Positions 16,689-25,427 of a stretch of DNA of 64,000 nt are shown one piece after another. A program made the translations under genes and the position numbers. Location: positions 749,937-813,936 of the forward strand of contig CAWFEM010000015.1 of assembly GCA_963814905.1 (NCBI GenBank). The letters run 5' to 3'. Below the pieces are notes generated by a model that saw only the letters and a program-made list of their open reading frames with translations, was not told where the DNA came from and made no database searches. Positions within the stretch are counted from its first letter, which is position 1. Every line of letters starts with the position of its first letter. The DNA comes from DASWJZ01 sp963814905. Lineage in GTDB: Bacteria > Pseudomonadota > Alphaproteobacteria > Rhizobiales > Afifellaceae.

Positions 16689-17963
16689 ATGAAAGCTCTC
16701 GAAGGCGTCCGCATCCTGGACTTCACACACGTCCAATCCGGGCCGACCTGCACACAGCTCCTGGCGTGGTTCGGCGCCGACGTCATCAAGGTGGAGCGGC
16801 CGGGCGTAGGCGACATCACGCGTGGCCAGCTGCGCGACATACCCGACGTGGACAGCCTCTATTTCACGATGCTGAACCACAACAAGCGCTCCATCACGAT
16901 CGACGGCAAGAACCCCAAGGGCAAGGAAATCCTGGAAGGCCTGGTCAAGGTCTGCGACGTGATGGTGGAGAATTTCGCGCCCGGCGCGCTGACCCGCATG
17001 GGCTTCTCCTGGGAGCGCATCCAGGAGCTCAACCCGAAGATCATCCTCGCCTCGATCAAGGGCTTCGGCCCCGGCCCCTACGAGGACTGCAAGGTCTACG
17101 AGAACGTCGCCCAATGCACCGGCGGCGCCGCCTCCACGACGGGCTTCCGCGACGGACCGCCGCTCGTCACCGGGGCGCAGATCGGCGATTCCGGCACCGG
17201 CCTGCATCTCGCGCTCGGCATCGTCACAGCACTTTATCACCGCACCAAGACGGGACGCGGCCAGCGGGTGACGGCGGCCATGCAGGACGGCGTCTTGAAT
17301 CTCTGCCGCGTCAAACTGCGTGACCAGCAGCGGCTCGCGCACGGGCCCCTCACGGAGTACAGCCAATACGGCGAGAACATCCCCTTCGGCGATGCGACGC
17401 CGCGCGCCGGCAATGATTCCGGCGGCGGCCAGCCGGGCTGGATCCTGAAGTGCAAGGGCTGGGAGACCGACCCCAACGCCTACATCTATTTCATTACCCA
17501 GGCGCCGGTCTGGGAGGCGATCTGCGAGGTGATCGGCAAGCCGGAATGGAAGACCGATCCGGACTACGCCAAGCCGGCGGCGCGGCTGCCACGTCTCAGG
17601 CAAATCTTCGATACGATCGAAGCGTGGACCATGACCAAGGACAAGTTCGAGGTCATGGAAATCTGCAACAAGCGCGACATTCCGTGTGGGCCGATTCTGT
17701 CGATGAAGGAACTGGCGGTCGAGGAATCGCTGCGCAACACCGGCACGGTAGTCGAGGTCGACCATCCGACGCGCGGCAAATATCTCTCCGTCGGCAATCC
17801 GGTCAAGCTCTCCGACAGCCCCGCCGACGTCAGGCGGTCGCCGCTGCTTGGCGAGCACACGGAGGAAGTGCTGCGCGAAGTGCTGAAATTCGACGATCAG
17901 CGCATTTCCGAGATCCAGGAATCGGGAGCGATCGGCGAGCTTCAGCGGCAGGCCGCGGAATAA
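16689..17963 (+). CDS. frc: Formyl-CoA:oxalate CoA-transferase
   Basis: 424-residue class III CoA transferase (CaiB/BaiF family) that moves CoA from formyl-CoA to oxalate, regenerating oxalyl-CoA for Oxc. The opening GVRILDFTHVQSGPTCTQ and the catalytic aspartate in TGAQIGDSGTGLH (about residue 168) match formyl-CoA transferases closely. The later SQYGENIPFGDATPR region is also typical of Frc. The protein should form interlocked homodimers like the family. Same orientation as oxc, so the pair is probably one transcript. Confidence 0.95.
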   Translation: MKALEGVRILDFTHVQSGPTCTQLLAWFGADVIKVERPGVGDITRGQLRDIPDVDSLYFTMLNHNKRSITIDGKNPKGKEILEGLVKVCDVMVENFAPGALTRMGFSWERIQELNPKIILASIKGFGPGPYEDCKVYENVAQCTGGAASTTGFRDGPPLVTGAQIGDSGTGLHLALGIVTALYHRTKTGRGQRVTAAMQDGVLNLCRVKLRDQQRLAHGPLTEYSQYGENIPFGDATPRAGNDSGGGQPGWILKCKGWETDPNAYIYFITQAPVWEAICEVIGKPEWKTDPDYAKPAARLPRLRQIFDTIEAWTMTKDKFEVMEICNKRDIPCGPILSMKELAVEESLRNTGTVVEVDHPTRGKYLSVGNPVKLSDSPADVRRSPLLGEHTEEVLREVLKFDDQRISEIQESGAIGELQRQAAE

Positions 17964-17983
17964 AGACAGCACGAGACGACATC

Positions 17984-18030
17984 GCCTGGGCGCGGCCACG
18001 ACGGCGCATGTTTGGTCGCGGCGCCCAGGC
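17984..18030 (+). terminator. Hairpin after frc (no T tract)
   Basis: GCCTGGGCGC near 17984 pairs with GCGCCCAGGC ending at 18030 around a GC-rich interior. It lies 20 bases after the frc stop. No run of T follows, so it is a possible Rho-type or processing hairpin rather than a clear intrinsic terminator. Confidence 0.4.
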
Positions 18031-18055
18031 TTATTTCACTAGACCCAATATGAAG

Positions 18056-18080
18056 GCCCGAGGGCAAAAGCCCTCCGGGC
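18056..18080 (+). promoter_or_regulatory. Second hairpin in the leader of the acyl-CoA synthetase gene
   Basis: GCCCGAGGGC and GCCCTCCGGGC form a stem around AAAA with one bulge. It ends about 40 bases before the GTG start at 18121. It could be an attenuator or an RNA-stabilising element. Confidence 0.35.
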
Positions 18081-18120
18081 GCCGACCGAAAAAAGCGCGC
18101 AAGCGGAGGGAGCAACTGCC

Positions 18121-20250
18121 GTGACCATGAACAAGGATGCTGTCCGCAAGGTCCTCGACCGTGTGAAATCCGACGGACGCACGTCGCTCACCGCGCCGGA
18201 AGGCAAGGTCGTCTGCGACGCTTACGGCATCGCCGTGCCGAAGGAGGGCGTCGCAACCTCCGCCGCGGAGACGGCGAAGCTCGCCGGCGAGATGGGCTTT
18301 CCGGTGGTGCTGAAGATCGTCTCCCCCGACATCCTGCACAAGACTGAGGCGGGCGGCGTGCTCGTCGGCGTGAAGAGCGCGGAGGACGCCAAGGCCGGCT
18401 ACGACACGATCGTCGCCAACGCCAAGAAGTACAAGGCCGACGCCAAGATCGACGGCGTGCAGGTGCAGCAGATGCTGACCGGCGGGCAGGAGGTGATCAT
18501 CGGCGCGGTGACCGACGGCAGCTTCGGCAAGCTCGTCGCGTTCGGCCTCGGCGGGGTGCTGGTGGAAGTGCTGAAGGACGTGACCTTCCGCCTTGCGCCC
18601 ACGACGAAGGACGAGGCGCTCTCCATGCTCGATAGCATCCAGGCGGCGGAGATGCTGAAAGGCGTGCGCGGTGGCGCCGCCGTCGACCGCAATGCGCTCG
18701 CCGACATGATCGTCAAGGTCTCCGCGCTGACGGCCGACTTCCCCGAAATCTCCGAGATGGACCTGAACCCGGTCTTCGCCAGCGAGAGCGGAGCGATCGC
18801 GGCGGATGTGCGCATCGTCGTCGACTTCGAGCCGAAGGAGGAGCGCTACCGGCCGAGCCAGGAAGAGATCGTCGAGAAGATGAGCCGCATCATGCAGCCC
18901 GACGCGGTTGCGGTGATCGGCGCCTCCGCCGAGGACGGCAAGATCGGCAACTCGGTGATGAAGAACCTGATCAACGGCGGCTACAAGGGCAAGATCTACC
19001 CGATCCACCCGAAGGCCGAGGAGATCATGGGGCTGAAGGCCTTCAAGTCGGTAAAGGACGTGCCGGGCGAGATCGACGTGGCGGTGTTCGCGATCCCGGC
19101 GAAGTTCGTCGCCGGCGCGCTGACGGAATGCGGCGAGAAGAAAATCCCGGGCGCCGTTCTCATTCCGTCGGGCTTCGCGGAAACCGGTAACGTCGAGGGC
19201 CAGAAGGAGCTCCAGGCGATCGGACGCAAATACGGCGTCCGCCTGATGGGACCGAACATCTACGGCTTCTATTATACGCCGAAGAATCTCTGCGCGACGT
19301 TCTGCACCGCCTACGACGTGAAGGGCTCCGTGGCGCTCTCCTCGCAATCGGGCGGGATCGGCATGGCGATCATCGGCTTCTCGCGCTCCGCCAAGATGGG
19401 CGTCTCCGCGATCGTCGGCCTCGGCAACAAGTCCGACATCGACGAGGACGACCTCCTCACCTTCTTCGAGCAGGACGACAATACGCACGTCATCGCGCAG
19501 CACTGCGAGGATTTGAAGGACGGCCGCTCCTTCGCCGAGGTGGCGAAGCGCGTGTCGAAGAAGAAGCCGGTGATCGTCCTGAAGGCGGGCCGCACCACGG
19601 CGGGCGCCAAGGCGGCGAGCTCGCATACCGGCGCGCTCGCCGGCAACGACAAGATCTACGACGACGTGTTCAAGCAGTCGGGCGTCATCCGCGCGGGGAG
19701 CCTGCGCGAGATGCTCGACTTCGCCCGCGGCGTGCCGATCCTGCCCACGCCGAAGGGCGAGAACGTCGTCATCATCACCGGCGCGGGCGGCTCCGGCGTG
19801 CTCCTGTCGGATGCGTGCGTCGCGAACGGCCTGAACCTGATGGCGATGCCCGACGACCTCGACGCGGCGTTCCGCAAGTTCATCCCGCCCTTCGGCGCGG
19901 CCGGAAATCCCGTCGACATCACCGGCGGCGAGCCGCCGAAGACCTACCAGAATACGGTGCGGCTCGGGATTGAGGAGCCGCGCATCCATGCCCTGATCCT
20001 CGGATACTGGCACACGATCATCACGCCGCCGATGGTGTTCGCTAAGCTGATGGTGGAAGTGAAGGACGAGATGAAGGCGAAGGGCTTCGAGAAGCCCATC
20101 GTCGCTTCGCTCGCCGGCGACGTTGAGGTGGAGGAGGCGTCTGAATACCTCTACGAGCACGGCATTCCGGCCTACGCCTATTCGACCGAGATCCCGGTCG
20201 CCGTGCTCGGCGCGAAATACAAATGGGCACGCGGCGCCGGCCTGCTCTGA
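18121..20250 (+). CDS. ADP-forming acyl-CoA synthetase (acetate-CoA ligase family)
   Basis: 709 residues with fused subunits in the order ATP-grasp (about 1-235, FPVVLKIVSPDILHKTEAGG), CoA-binding Rossmann (about 255-380, VAVIGASAEDGKIGNSVMKN) and succinyl-CoA-synthetase-like ligase domains. A candidate phosphohistidine sits in SSHTGALAGND (about residue 500). Such enzymes make acyl-CoA from acid, ATP and CoA, or run in reverse to make ATP. Next to oxc/frc it could activate oxalate or formate, or recover energy from a CoA ester. The GTG start has GGAGGG 10 bases upstream; an in-frame ATG follows two codons later. Confidence 0.88.
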   Translation: MTMNKDAVRKVLDRVKSDGRTSLTAPEGKVVCDAYGIAVPKEGVATSAAETAKLAGEMGFPVVLKIVSPDILHKTEAGGVLVGVKSAEDAKAGYDTIVANAKKYKADAKIDGVQVQQMLTGGQEVIIGAVTDGSFGKLVAFGLGGVLVEVLKDVTFRLAPTTKDEALSMLDSIQAAEMLKGVRGGAAVDRNALADMIVKVSALTADFPEISEMDLNPVFASESGAIAADVRIVVDFEPKEERYRPSQEEIVEKMSRIMQPDAVAVIGASAEDGKIGNSVMKNLINGGYKGKIYPIHPKAEEIMGLKAFKSVKDVPGEIDVAVFAIPAKFVAGALTECGEKKIPGAVLIPSGFAETGNVEGQKELQAIGRKYGVRLMGPNIYGFYYTPKNLCATFCTAYDVKGSVALSSQSGGIGMAIIGFSRSAKMGVSAIVGLGNKSDIDEDDLLTFFEQDDNTHVIAQHCEDLKDGRSFAEVAKRVSKKKPVIVLKAGRTTAGAKAASSHTGALAGNDKIYDDVFKQSGVIRAGSLREMLDFARGVPILPTPKGENVVIITGAGGSGVLLSDACVANGLNLMAMPDDLDAAFRKFIPPFGAAGNPVDITGGEPPKTYQNTVRLGIEEPRIHALILGYWHTIITPPMVFAKLMVEVKDEMKAKGFEKPIVASLAGDVEVEEASEYLYEHGIPAYAYSTEIPVAVLGAKYKWARGAGLL

Positions 20251-20270
20251 GGATCGGAACTTATCTATTT

Positions 20271-20367
20271 CGTCATTGCCGGGCTTGACCCGGCAATCCA
20301 TTCCGTGACGCCGAAAGATGGCGGAAACGCTCCGGAATGGATGCCCGGATCAAGTCCGGGCATGACG
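20271..20367. repeat. Intergenic palindromic repeat of alphaproteobacterial type
   Basis: Two arms (20271-20304 and 20334-20367) are imperfect reverse complements, each built around CCGGGCTTGACCCGGCAAT-like or GCCCGGATCAAGTCCGGGC segments that are themselves small palindromes. Read through, such units give the familiar GLDPGI/RIKSGHD peptides. It fills the gap between the acyl-CoA synthetase and the ABC-F gene. Only one copy was noticed in the window. Confidence 0.75.
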
Positions 20368-20399
20368 ACGGGAGAAGTCCGTGGCAAACACCCCGCATC

Positions 20400-22220
20400 A
20401 TGGCCGCCTCCCCGCCCCTCCTGACGCTGAAGAACGTCGCGCTCGGCTTCGGCCGGCACGCGCTGCTTGAGAACGTCGAACTGACGGTCGGCGAAGGCGA
20501 GCGGCTGACCCTCGTCGGCCGCAACGGCTCGGGGAAATCGACGCTCCTCAAAGTCATGGCGGGCGCGATCGAAGCCGATCACGGCGAGCTGAGCCTGCGC
20601 AAAGGCGCGACGCTCCGCTACCTGCCGCAGGAGCCCGACCTGTCCGGCTTCGCCACGACGCACGCTTTCGTGGAAGCGGGACTGGCGCCGGGCGACGACC
20701 ATTCCCGCGCCGGCAAGCTGCTTGCCGCACTCGGGCTTTCCGGCGAGGAGAACCCGGCGCATCTTTCCGGCGGCGAGGCGCGGCGCGCAGCACTTGCCCG
20801 CGCGCTCGCCCCCAACCCCGACATCCTGATCCTCGACGAGCCGACCAACCATCTAGACCTCCCGGCCATCGAATGGCTGGAAGAGGAGATCGCGAAGAGC
20901 CGCTCAGCCCTGGTGCTCGTCAGCCACGACAGGCGGCTGCTGGAGCGCGTCTCGCGCGCCGTCTTGTGGCTCGACCGCGGCGCGGTGCGCCGCCTCGATC
21001 GCGGTTTTGCCGCCTTCGAGGCCTGGCGCGACGAGGTCTTCGCGCAGGAGGAGCGCGACCGCCAGAAGCTCGACCGCAAGATCGCGGCGGAGCTCGACTG
21101 GCTTCGCTACGGCGTGACGGCGCGGCGCTCGCGCAATCAGGGGCGGCTGCGCGCCCTCAATGAGATGCGGCGCCAACGCCGCGAGCAATTGCGCGTTGCC
21201 GGCAAGGTCAAGTTCACGCTCGCCGACGCCAAGACCTCCGGCAAGCTGGTCATCGAGGCGGAGGGACTCGGGAAGACGCTCGGCGGCCGTGTGCTCGTGC
21301 GCGACTTCTCCATCCGCATCGCGCGCGGCGACCGGATCGGCATCGTGGGACCGAACGGCGCGGGCAAGACGACGCTTCTGAACCTCCTGACCGGCGAGAG
21401 CGAGCCGGACGCGGGAACGGTTCGGCTCGGCGCCAATCTCGCCATCGCCTCGCTCGACCAGCGCCGCGCGAGCCTTGAGCCGACGACGACGCTGAAGGAG
21501 GCGCTGACCCGCACCGGCGGCGACCTGGTGACGATCGGCGGGGAGTCGCGTCACGTCATGAGCTACATGAGGGACTTCCTTTTCGCGCCGGAACAGGCGG
21601 AACAGCCGGTCTCCGCCCTCTCCGGCGGCGAGCGCGGACGCCTGATGCTCGCCCGCGCCTTCGCGCTGCCGTCGAACCTGCTGGTGCTCGACGAGCCGAC
21701 CAACGACCTCGATCTGGAAACGCTTGACCTTCTGCAGGAGATGATCGCCGACTATGCCGGCACAGTGATCCTCGTCAGCCACGACCGCGACTTCCTCGAC
21801 CGCACGGTCACTTCCACCGTCGTTGCGGAGGGCGACGGACGCTGGCTCGAATATGCCGGCGGCTATTCCGACATGCTGGCGCAGCGCGGCGCAGCGCCGG
21901 TTTCAAAGCCGGCGAAACCGCAGCGCGGGAAGACGGAGCGCGAGCGGGAGAAGCCGGCTGGACGGCGCGGCGAGGCGCCGAGGCGCAAGCTCTCCTTCAA
22001 GGACAAGCACGCGCTGGAGACGTTGCCGGCCGAGATCGAGGCGCTGCAGAAGGACCTTGAGAGGCTTGGCGCGCGCCTCGCCGATCCGGGCTTCTTCGCC
22101 AGCGACCCGCAGGGCTTCGAGCGCGCCGCCGACGCGCTGAAGACCGCCGAGGCGGCGCTCGCGGCGGCCGAGGACGAGTGGCTCAGGCTGTCGATGCTGA
22201 GCGAGGAAATCGAGGGCTGA
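20400..22220 (+). CDS. ABC-F family ATPase (Uup-like)
   Basis: 606-residue soluble protein with two complete nucleotide-binding domains: Walker A GRNGSGKSTLLK and GPNGAGKTTLLN, signatures LSGGEARRAAL and LSGGERGRLML, Walker B ILILDEPTNHLD and LLVLDEPTNDLD. A charged linker of about 80 residues lies between them, and the C-terminal tail (about 520-606) is basic then coiled-coil, as in Uup. No membrane segments. ABC-F proteins act on ribosomes or nucleic acid rather than transport. An upstream in-frame ATG at 20337 lies inside the palindromic repeat, so the ATG at 20400 is preferred. Confidence 0.9.
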   Translation: MAASPPLLTLKNVALGFGRHALLENVELTVGEGERLTLVGRNGSGKSTLLKVMAGAIEADHGELSLRKGATLRYLPQEPDLSGFATTHAFVEAGLAPGDDHSRAGKLLAALGLSGEENPAHLSGGEARRAALARALAPNPDILILDEPTNHLDLPAIEWLEEEIAKSRSALVLVSHDRRLLERVSRAVLWLDRGAVRRLDRGFAAFEAWRDEVFAQEERDRQKLDRKIAAELDWLRYGVTARRSRNQGRLRALNEMRRQRREQLRVAGKVKFTLADAKTSGKLVIEAEGLGKTLGGRVLVRDFSIRIARGDRIGIVGPNGAGKTTLLNLLTGESEPDAGTVRLGANLAIASLDQRRASLEPTTTLKEALTRTGGDLVTIGGESRHVMSYMRDFLFAPEQAEQPVSALSGGERGRLMLARAFALPSNLLVLDEPTNDLDLETLDLLQEMIADYAGTVILVSHDRDFLDRTVTSTVVAEGDGRWLEYAGGYSDMLAQRGAAPVSKPAKPQRGKTEREREKPAGRRGEAPRRKLSFKDKHALETLPAEIEALQKDLERLGARLADPGFFASDPQGFERAADALKTAEAALAAAEDEWLRLSMLSEEIEG

Positions 22221-22319
22221 ACCCGCGGCTTCCCGCGCATCCCACGCGCGATGGAACGAAAGTCCGCCGGCTATCTTTCCCCATCTGTCTGGCGGGCCCC
22301 AGCCCGTCGCCGGAGCAGC

Positions 22320-22835
22320 ATGCGCATGCGTGAAATGGCCATCCTCTCCCGCTTCGTGTTTGGCGCGATCAGCCTCTCGATGATGCTCCTCGCCGCCGGG
22401 CTCATCGTCTTCGCCGGCATGCAGCTCATCGCCGTCTTCTCCACGCCGGAATCGAACGTCGGCACACAGCTCCTCGATTCCGTCGGCTATACGATCATCG
22501 CCGTCGCCGTGTTCGAGGTAGCAAAGTACATCTTCGAAGAAGAGGTCTTGAACCCGACGGAGATGCGCCATGCCGGCGAGGCGCGCCGCTCGATGACCAA
22601 GTTCATCTCCACCATCGCCATCGCGATCTTCCTTGAGGCGCTGGTCGCGATCTTCCAGGCGTCGAAGGCGGAAGACATCTCGAACATGCTCTATCCGACG
22701 ATCCTGCTCTTCGCCGGCGTCACCCTGATCGTCGGGCTCGGCGCTTATCAGCGGCTCTCCGCGACGGCGGAGAAGGAAGCGCGTGGCGCGCCGGGCGAGC
22801 CGGAGAGCGAGGACGATCTGCGGCGCGAGGTGTAG
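22320..22835 (+). CDS. Small membrane protein of unknown function
   Basis: 171 residues with about four hydrophobic segments (around residues 15-40, 55-70, 98-118 and 130-150), a short basic N-terminus and an acidic C-terminal tail. There is a helical GYTIIAVAVFEVAKYIFEEE stretch and a probable cytoplasmic loop with RRSMTKF. No recognised catalytic motif. The start MRMREMAIL at 22320 puts the basic residues just before the first helix; an in-frame ATG exists at 22251 but would add an odd proline/arginine-rich leader. Convergent with the DUF1850 gene. Confidence 0.65.
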   Translation: MRMREMAILSRFVFGAISLSMMLLAAGLIVFAGMQLIAVFSTPESNVGTQLLDSVGYTIIAVAVFEVAKYIFEEEVLNPTEMRHAGEARRSMTKFISTIAIAIFLEALVAIFQASKAEDISNMLYPTILLFAGVTLIVGLGAYQRLSATAEKEARGAPGEPESEDDLRREV

Positions 22836-22842
22836 CGGTCTC

Positions 22843-23235
22843 TCAATCGCCATTCGGCGGGCAATCCCCATCGCCCGCCGGCGCAAGCGTAACGGGGTCG
22901 GCGTCGACCTTCAGCCATTCGCCGAGCGGCGCGCAGCGTCCGCTCGCGCAAAGCCGCCAGTCGCCGGCATGCGGGTCGCGGCGGAGCACGATCTTCTCGC
23001 GCGGCTCGTTCGGGTTCCAGACGTAGAAGCGGCCTTCGTGCCGCGCCTCAGGCGGCGGCTCCATGCCGGCGCCCGAGCCCTCCACTTCGGCTTCCGCGAG
23101 GATCAGCCGGTCGGGCATGACCGTCCAATGCTCCCGCCATTCGGTGTGCTCGATCGTGTGTATCCAGGAGAGCGTGAAGGCGCTCGCGGCGATGCGCACC
23201 GCCGCCCCGCCGCCGAGAATACAGAACGCGCTCAC
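22843..23235 (-). CDS. DUF1850 domain protein (TAXI-TRAP accessory)
   Basis: 130 residues. The conserved DUF1850 opening is present: FTLSWIHTIEHTEWREHW, then RFYVWNPNEPREKIVLRRD near the middle and LRRDPHAGDWRLCASGRC. An N-terminal hydrophobic segment suggests membrane anchoring or export. The GTG start at 23235 lies 8 bases after the TRAP permease stop. DUF1850 genes regularly follow fused TRAP permeases of the TAXI class, which explains its place here; its biochemical role is not known. Confidence 0.75.
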   Translation of the reverse strand: MSAFCILGGGAAVRIAASAFTLSWIHTIEHTEWREHWTVMPDRLILAEAEVEGSGAGMEPPPEARHEGRFYVWNPNEPREKIVLRRDPHAGDWRLCASGRCAPLGEWLKVDADPVTLAPAGDGDCPPNGD

Positions 23236-23243
23236 ACCCCCGC

Positions 23244-25362
23244 TCAGGCCGCCGTGGCGGGCACCGCGCGCCGTCCCCGCCAGAAATGCCAGGCAAGGAA
23301 AGCGACGACGGCGGCGAAGCCGATCTCGTCGGTCGCCGGCAGCGCCGCGATCAGGAGTGCTGCGGCAAGGAAGGCGACGACCCGCTCCCAAAGCGCAAGA
23401 CGGCCGCGCAAAAAGCCGATCGCGGCGGCGCCCCAGAGCAGGATCGCAACCAGCGCCTTGAAGACGATGTAGGCGACAGCCGGAAAGTAGCCGATCACGC
23501 CGGCGAGCGCGCCGCCATCCTGCAGCATCAGCGCCGGCGTGTAGACGGCCATGTAGGGCACGACGAACCCGGCGGCGGCGACGCGCACCGCGTTCAGCCC
23601 GATCTTCATTCCCGATTCTTTGGCGATCGGGGCGGCGGCGAAGGCGGCGAGCGCCACCGGCGGCGTCAGGTCCGCCATGATGCCGAAATAGAAGACGAAC
23701 ATGTGGCTGACGATAAGCGGCACGCCGAGCGACAGGAGCGCCGGGCCGGCGATCGAGGAGGTGATGATGTAGTTCGGGATAGTCGGCACGCCCATGCCGA
23801 GCACCAGGCAACAGATCATGGTGAGGATGAGCGACAGGAGCAGCGAGGTCTGGCCGATCGACACGATGAAGCGCACAAAGGTGGTGCCCGCGCCGGTCAG
23901 CGCCAGGATGCCGATGATGATGCCGACGAGCGCGCAGGCGACGCCGACCGGAAGCGCGTTGCGCGCCCCTTCCGCGAGGCTCCCGAGGCAGAGCGACAGC
24001 GTCGCGCGTCCGCCGCGCATTACCAGGTTCACGACGACGAGAAGAAAGACGAGCCCGATGACGATGGTGATGCCGCCGATGCGCGTGCCGGCGATTGGAA
24101 TGGAGGTCTTGAAAGCGAGCCCGGCAAGCACGCCGAGCACGATCCAGAAGAGCGCGCGCACGGCGAACGGTCCGAGACCCGCCGCGATCGGCCCACCGAG
24201 GATGATGAGTGCGGTGAGCCCCAGCCCGACCGTGCCGGCGAAGAGCGGCGTATAGCCGGAGAAGAGCAGCCACACGAGCGCGGCGAGCGGCAGGATCAGA
24301 TGCCACTTCGCCTTGAGCGCCGCGAGCGCGTTAGGGCACTCCGCCTTTGGGATGCCCTCCAAGTCCGAGCCGCCCCGCTTCCAGATGCACCATCAGGAAG
24401 ACGGTGACGAAATAGAGAAGCGCCGGCACGATCGCCGCCTTCACCACGTCGAGGTAGGGGACGCCCAGCGTCTCCGCCATGATGAAGGCGACCGCGCCCA
24501 TCACCGGCGGCATGATCTGTCCGCCCATGGAGGAAGTCGCCTCCACCCCGCCGGCGAAAGCCGGCCGGAAGCCGAAGCGCTTCATGAGAGGAATGGTGAA
24601 CTGGCCGGTGGTGACGACATTGGCGACGCCGGAGCCGTTGATCGTTCCCATCAGCGCCGAGGAGACGACCGCCACCTTGGCCGGCCCGCCGCGGCTGTGC
24701 CCCACTGTGCCGAGCGCGACATCGGTGAAAAGCCCGATCATCCCCGCCCTCTCCAGGAAGGCGCCGAAGAGGATGAAGAGGAAGATATAGGTGGAGGAGA
24801 CGTAGATCGGCGTGCCGTAGATGCCGTCGGTGCCGAGGAAGAGCGTGTCGACGATCTGCGCAGGGTCGTAGCCGCGATGGTTCAACGGCGACGGCAGGTG
24901 CTGGCCGAAAAGGCCGTAGGCGAGGAAGGCGGCGCAGATGACCGGCAGCGCCCAGCCCATCATCAGCCGTCCGGCGATGAAGACGAGCGCCACGGCCAGC
25001 GTGCCGACGGCGATGTCCCAGCCGTTCGGATCTCCGGCGCGCAGAAGCAGGTCGGAATAGAAGACCCAGTGATAGAGGCCGACGCAGAAACTCACGACGC
25101 CGAGGAGCCAGAAGAGAGCGGCGCGCGCACGCTTCTCCGGCGCGCGGTTGGCGACCAGCCCGAAGAGCAGGAGCAGCAGGAAGCCGACATGCACCGCGCG
25201 GATCACCTGGCTCGGCAGCGGTGCATAGGCGGCCGTCCAGAGCTGGAAGGCGGAGAAGGCGACGGCGATGAAGAAGAGTAGCCGCGCCGCCGGCCCGATG
25301 CCGAAGCCGATGGCCTCGGTCTCAGGCGGCATCGTCACGCTGTCGGCGACTTGTTCGGACAT
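23244..25362 (-). pseudogene. TRAP transporter fused permease, split by a frameshift
   Basis: The N-terminal half (25362-24331, 343 residues) and C-terminal half (24362-23244, 372 residues) together match one fused 4TM-12TM permease of the usual 650-720 residues. The first frame ends HLEAGRLGLGGHPKGGVP and the second begins MEGIPKAECPNALAALKAKW. Removing one C at about 24359 gives a continuous LGLEGIPKAE, as expected in the family. Either a recent inactivating insertion or a sequencing error. Conserved stretches such as GSGVANVVTTGQFTIPLMKR and GMGVPTIPNYIITSSIAGPA are intact, which argues that selection was recent. Confidence 0.8.
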
Positions 25363-25401
25363 CGCGCCCTGATCCCGAGGCTTCGGAGACGCGCGGAGAA
25401 A

Positions 25402-25419
25402 GGGGCGCCGAAGCGCCCC
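25402..25419 (-). terminator. Terminator-like hairpin between TAXI binding protein and permease
   Basis: On the minus strand, GGGGCGC-TTCG-GCGCCCC forms a 7-base stem closed by a UUCG tetraloop and followed by TTTCT. It lies 9 bases after the binding-protein stop and should reduce read-through into the permease. Confidence 0.65.
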
Positions 25420-25427
25420 TCGACCGC

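Noticed and set aside
18031..20301. Very long antisense open frame (756 codons) opposite the acyl-CoA synthetase gene
   Set aside because: Histidine/arginine/aspartate-rich composition, typical of antisense frames in GC-rich genes; no ribosome site or known domain.
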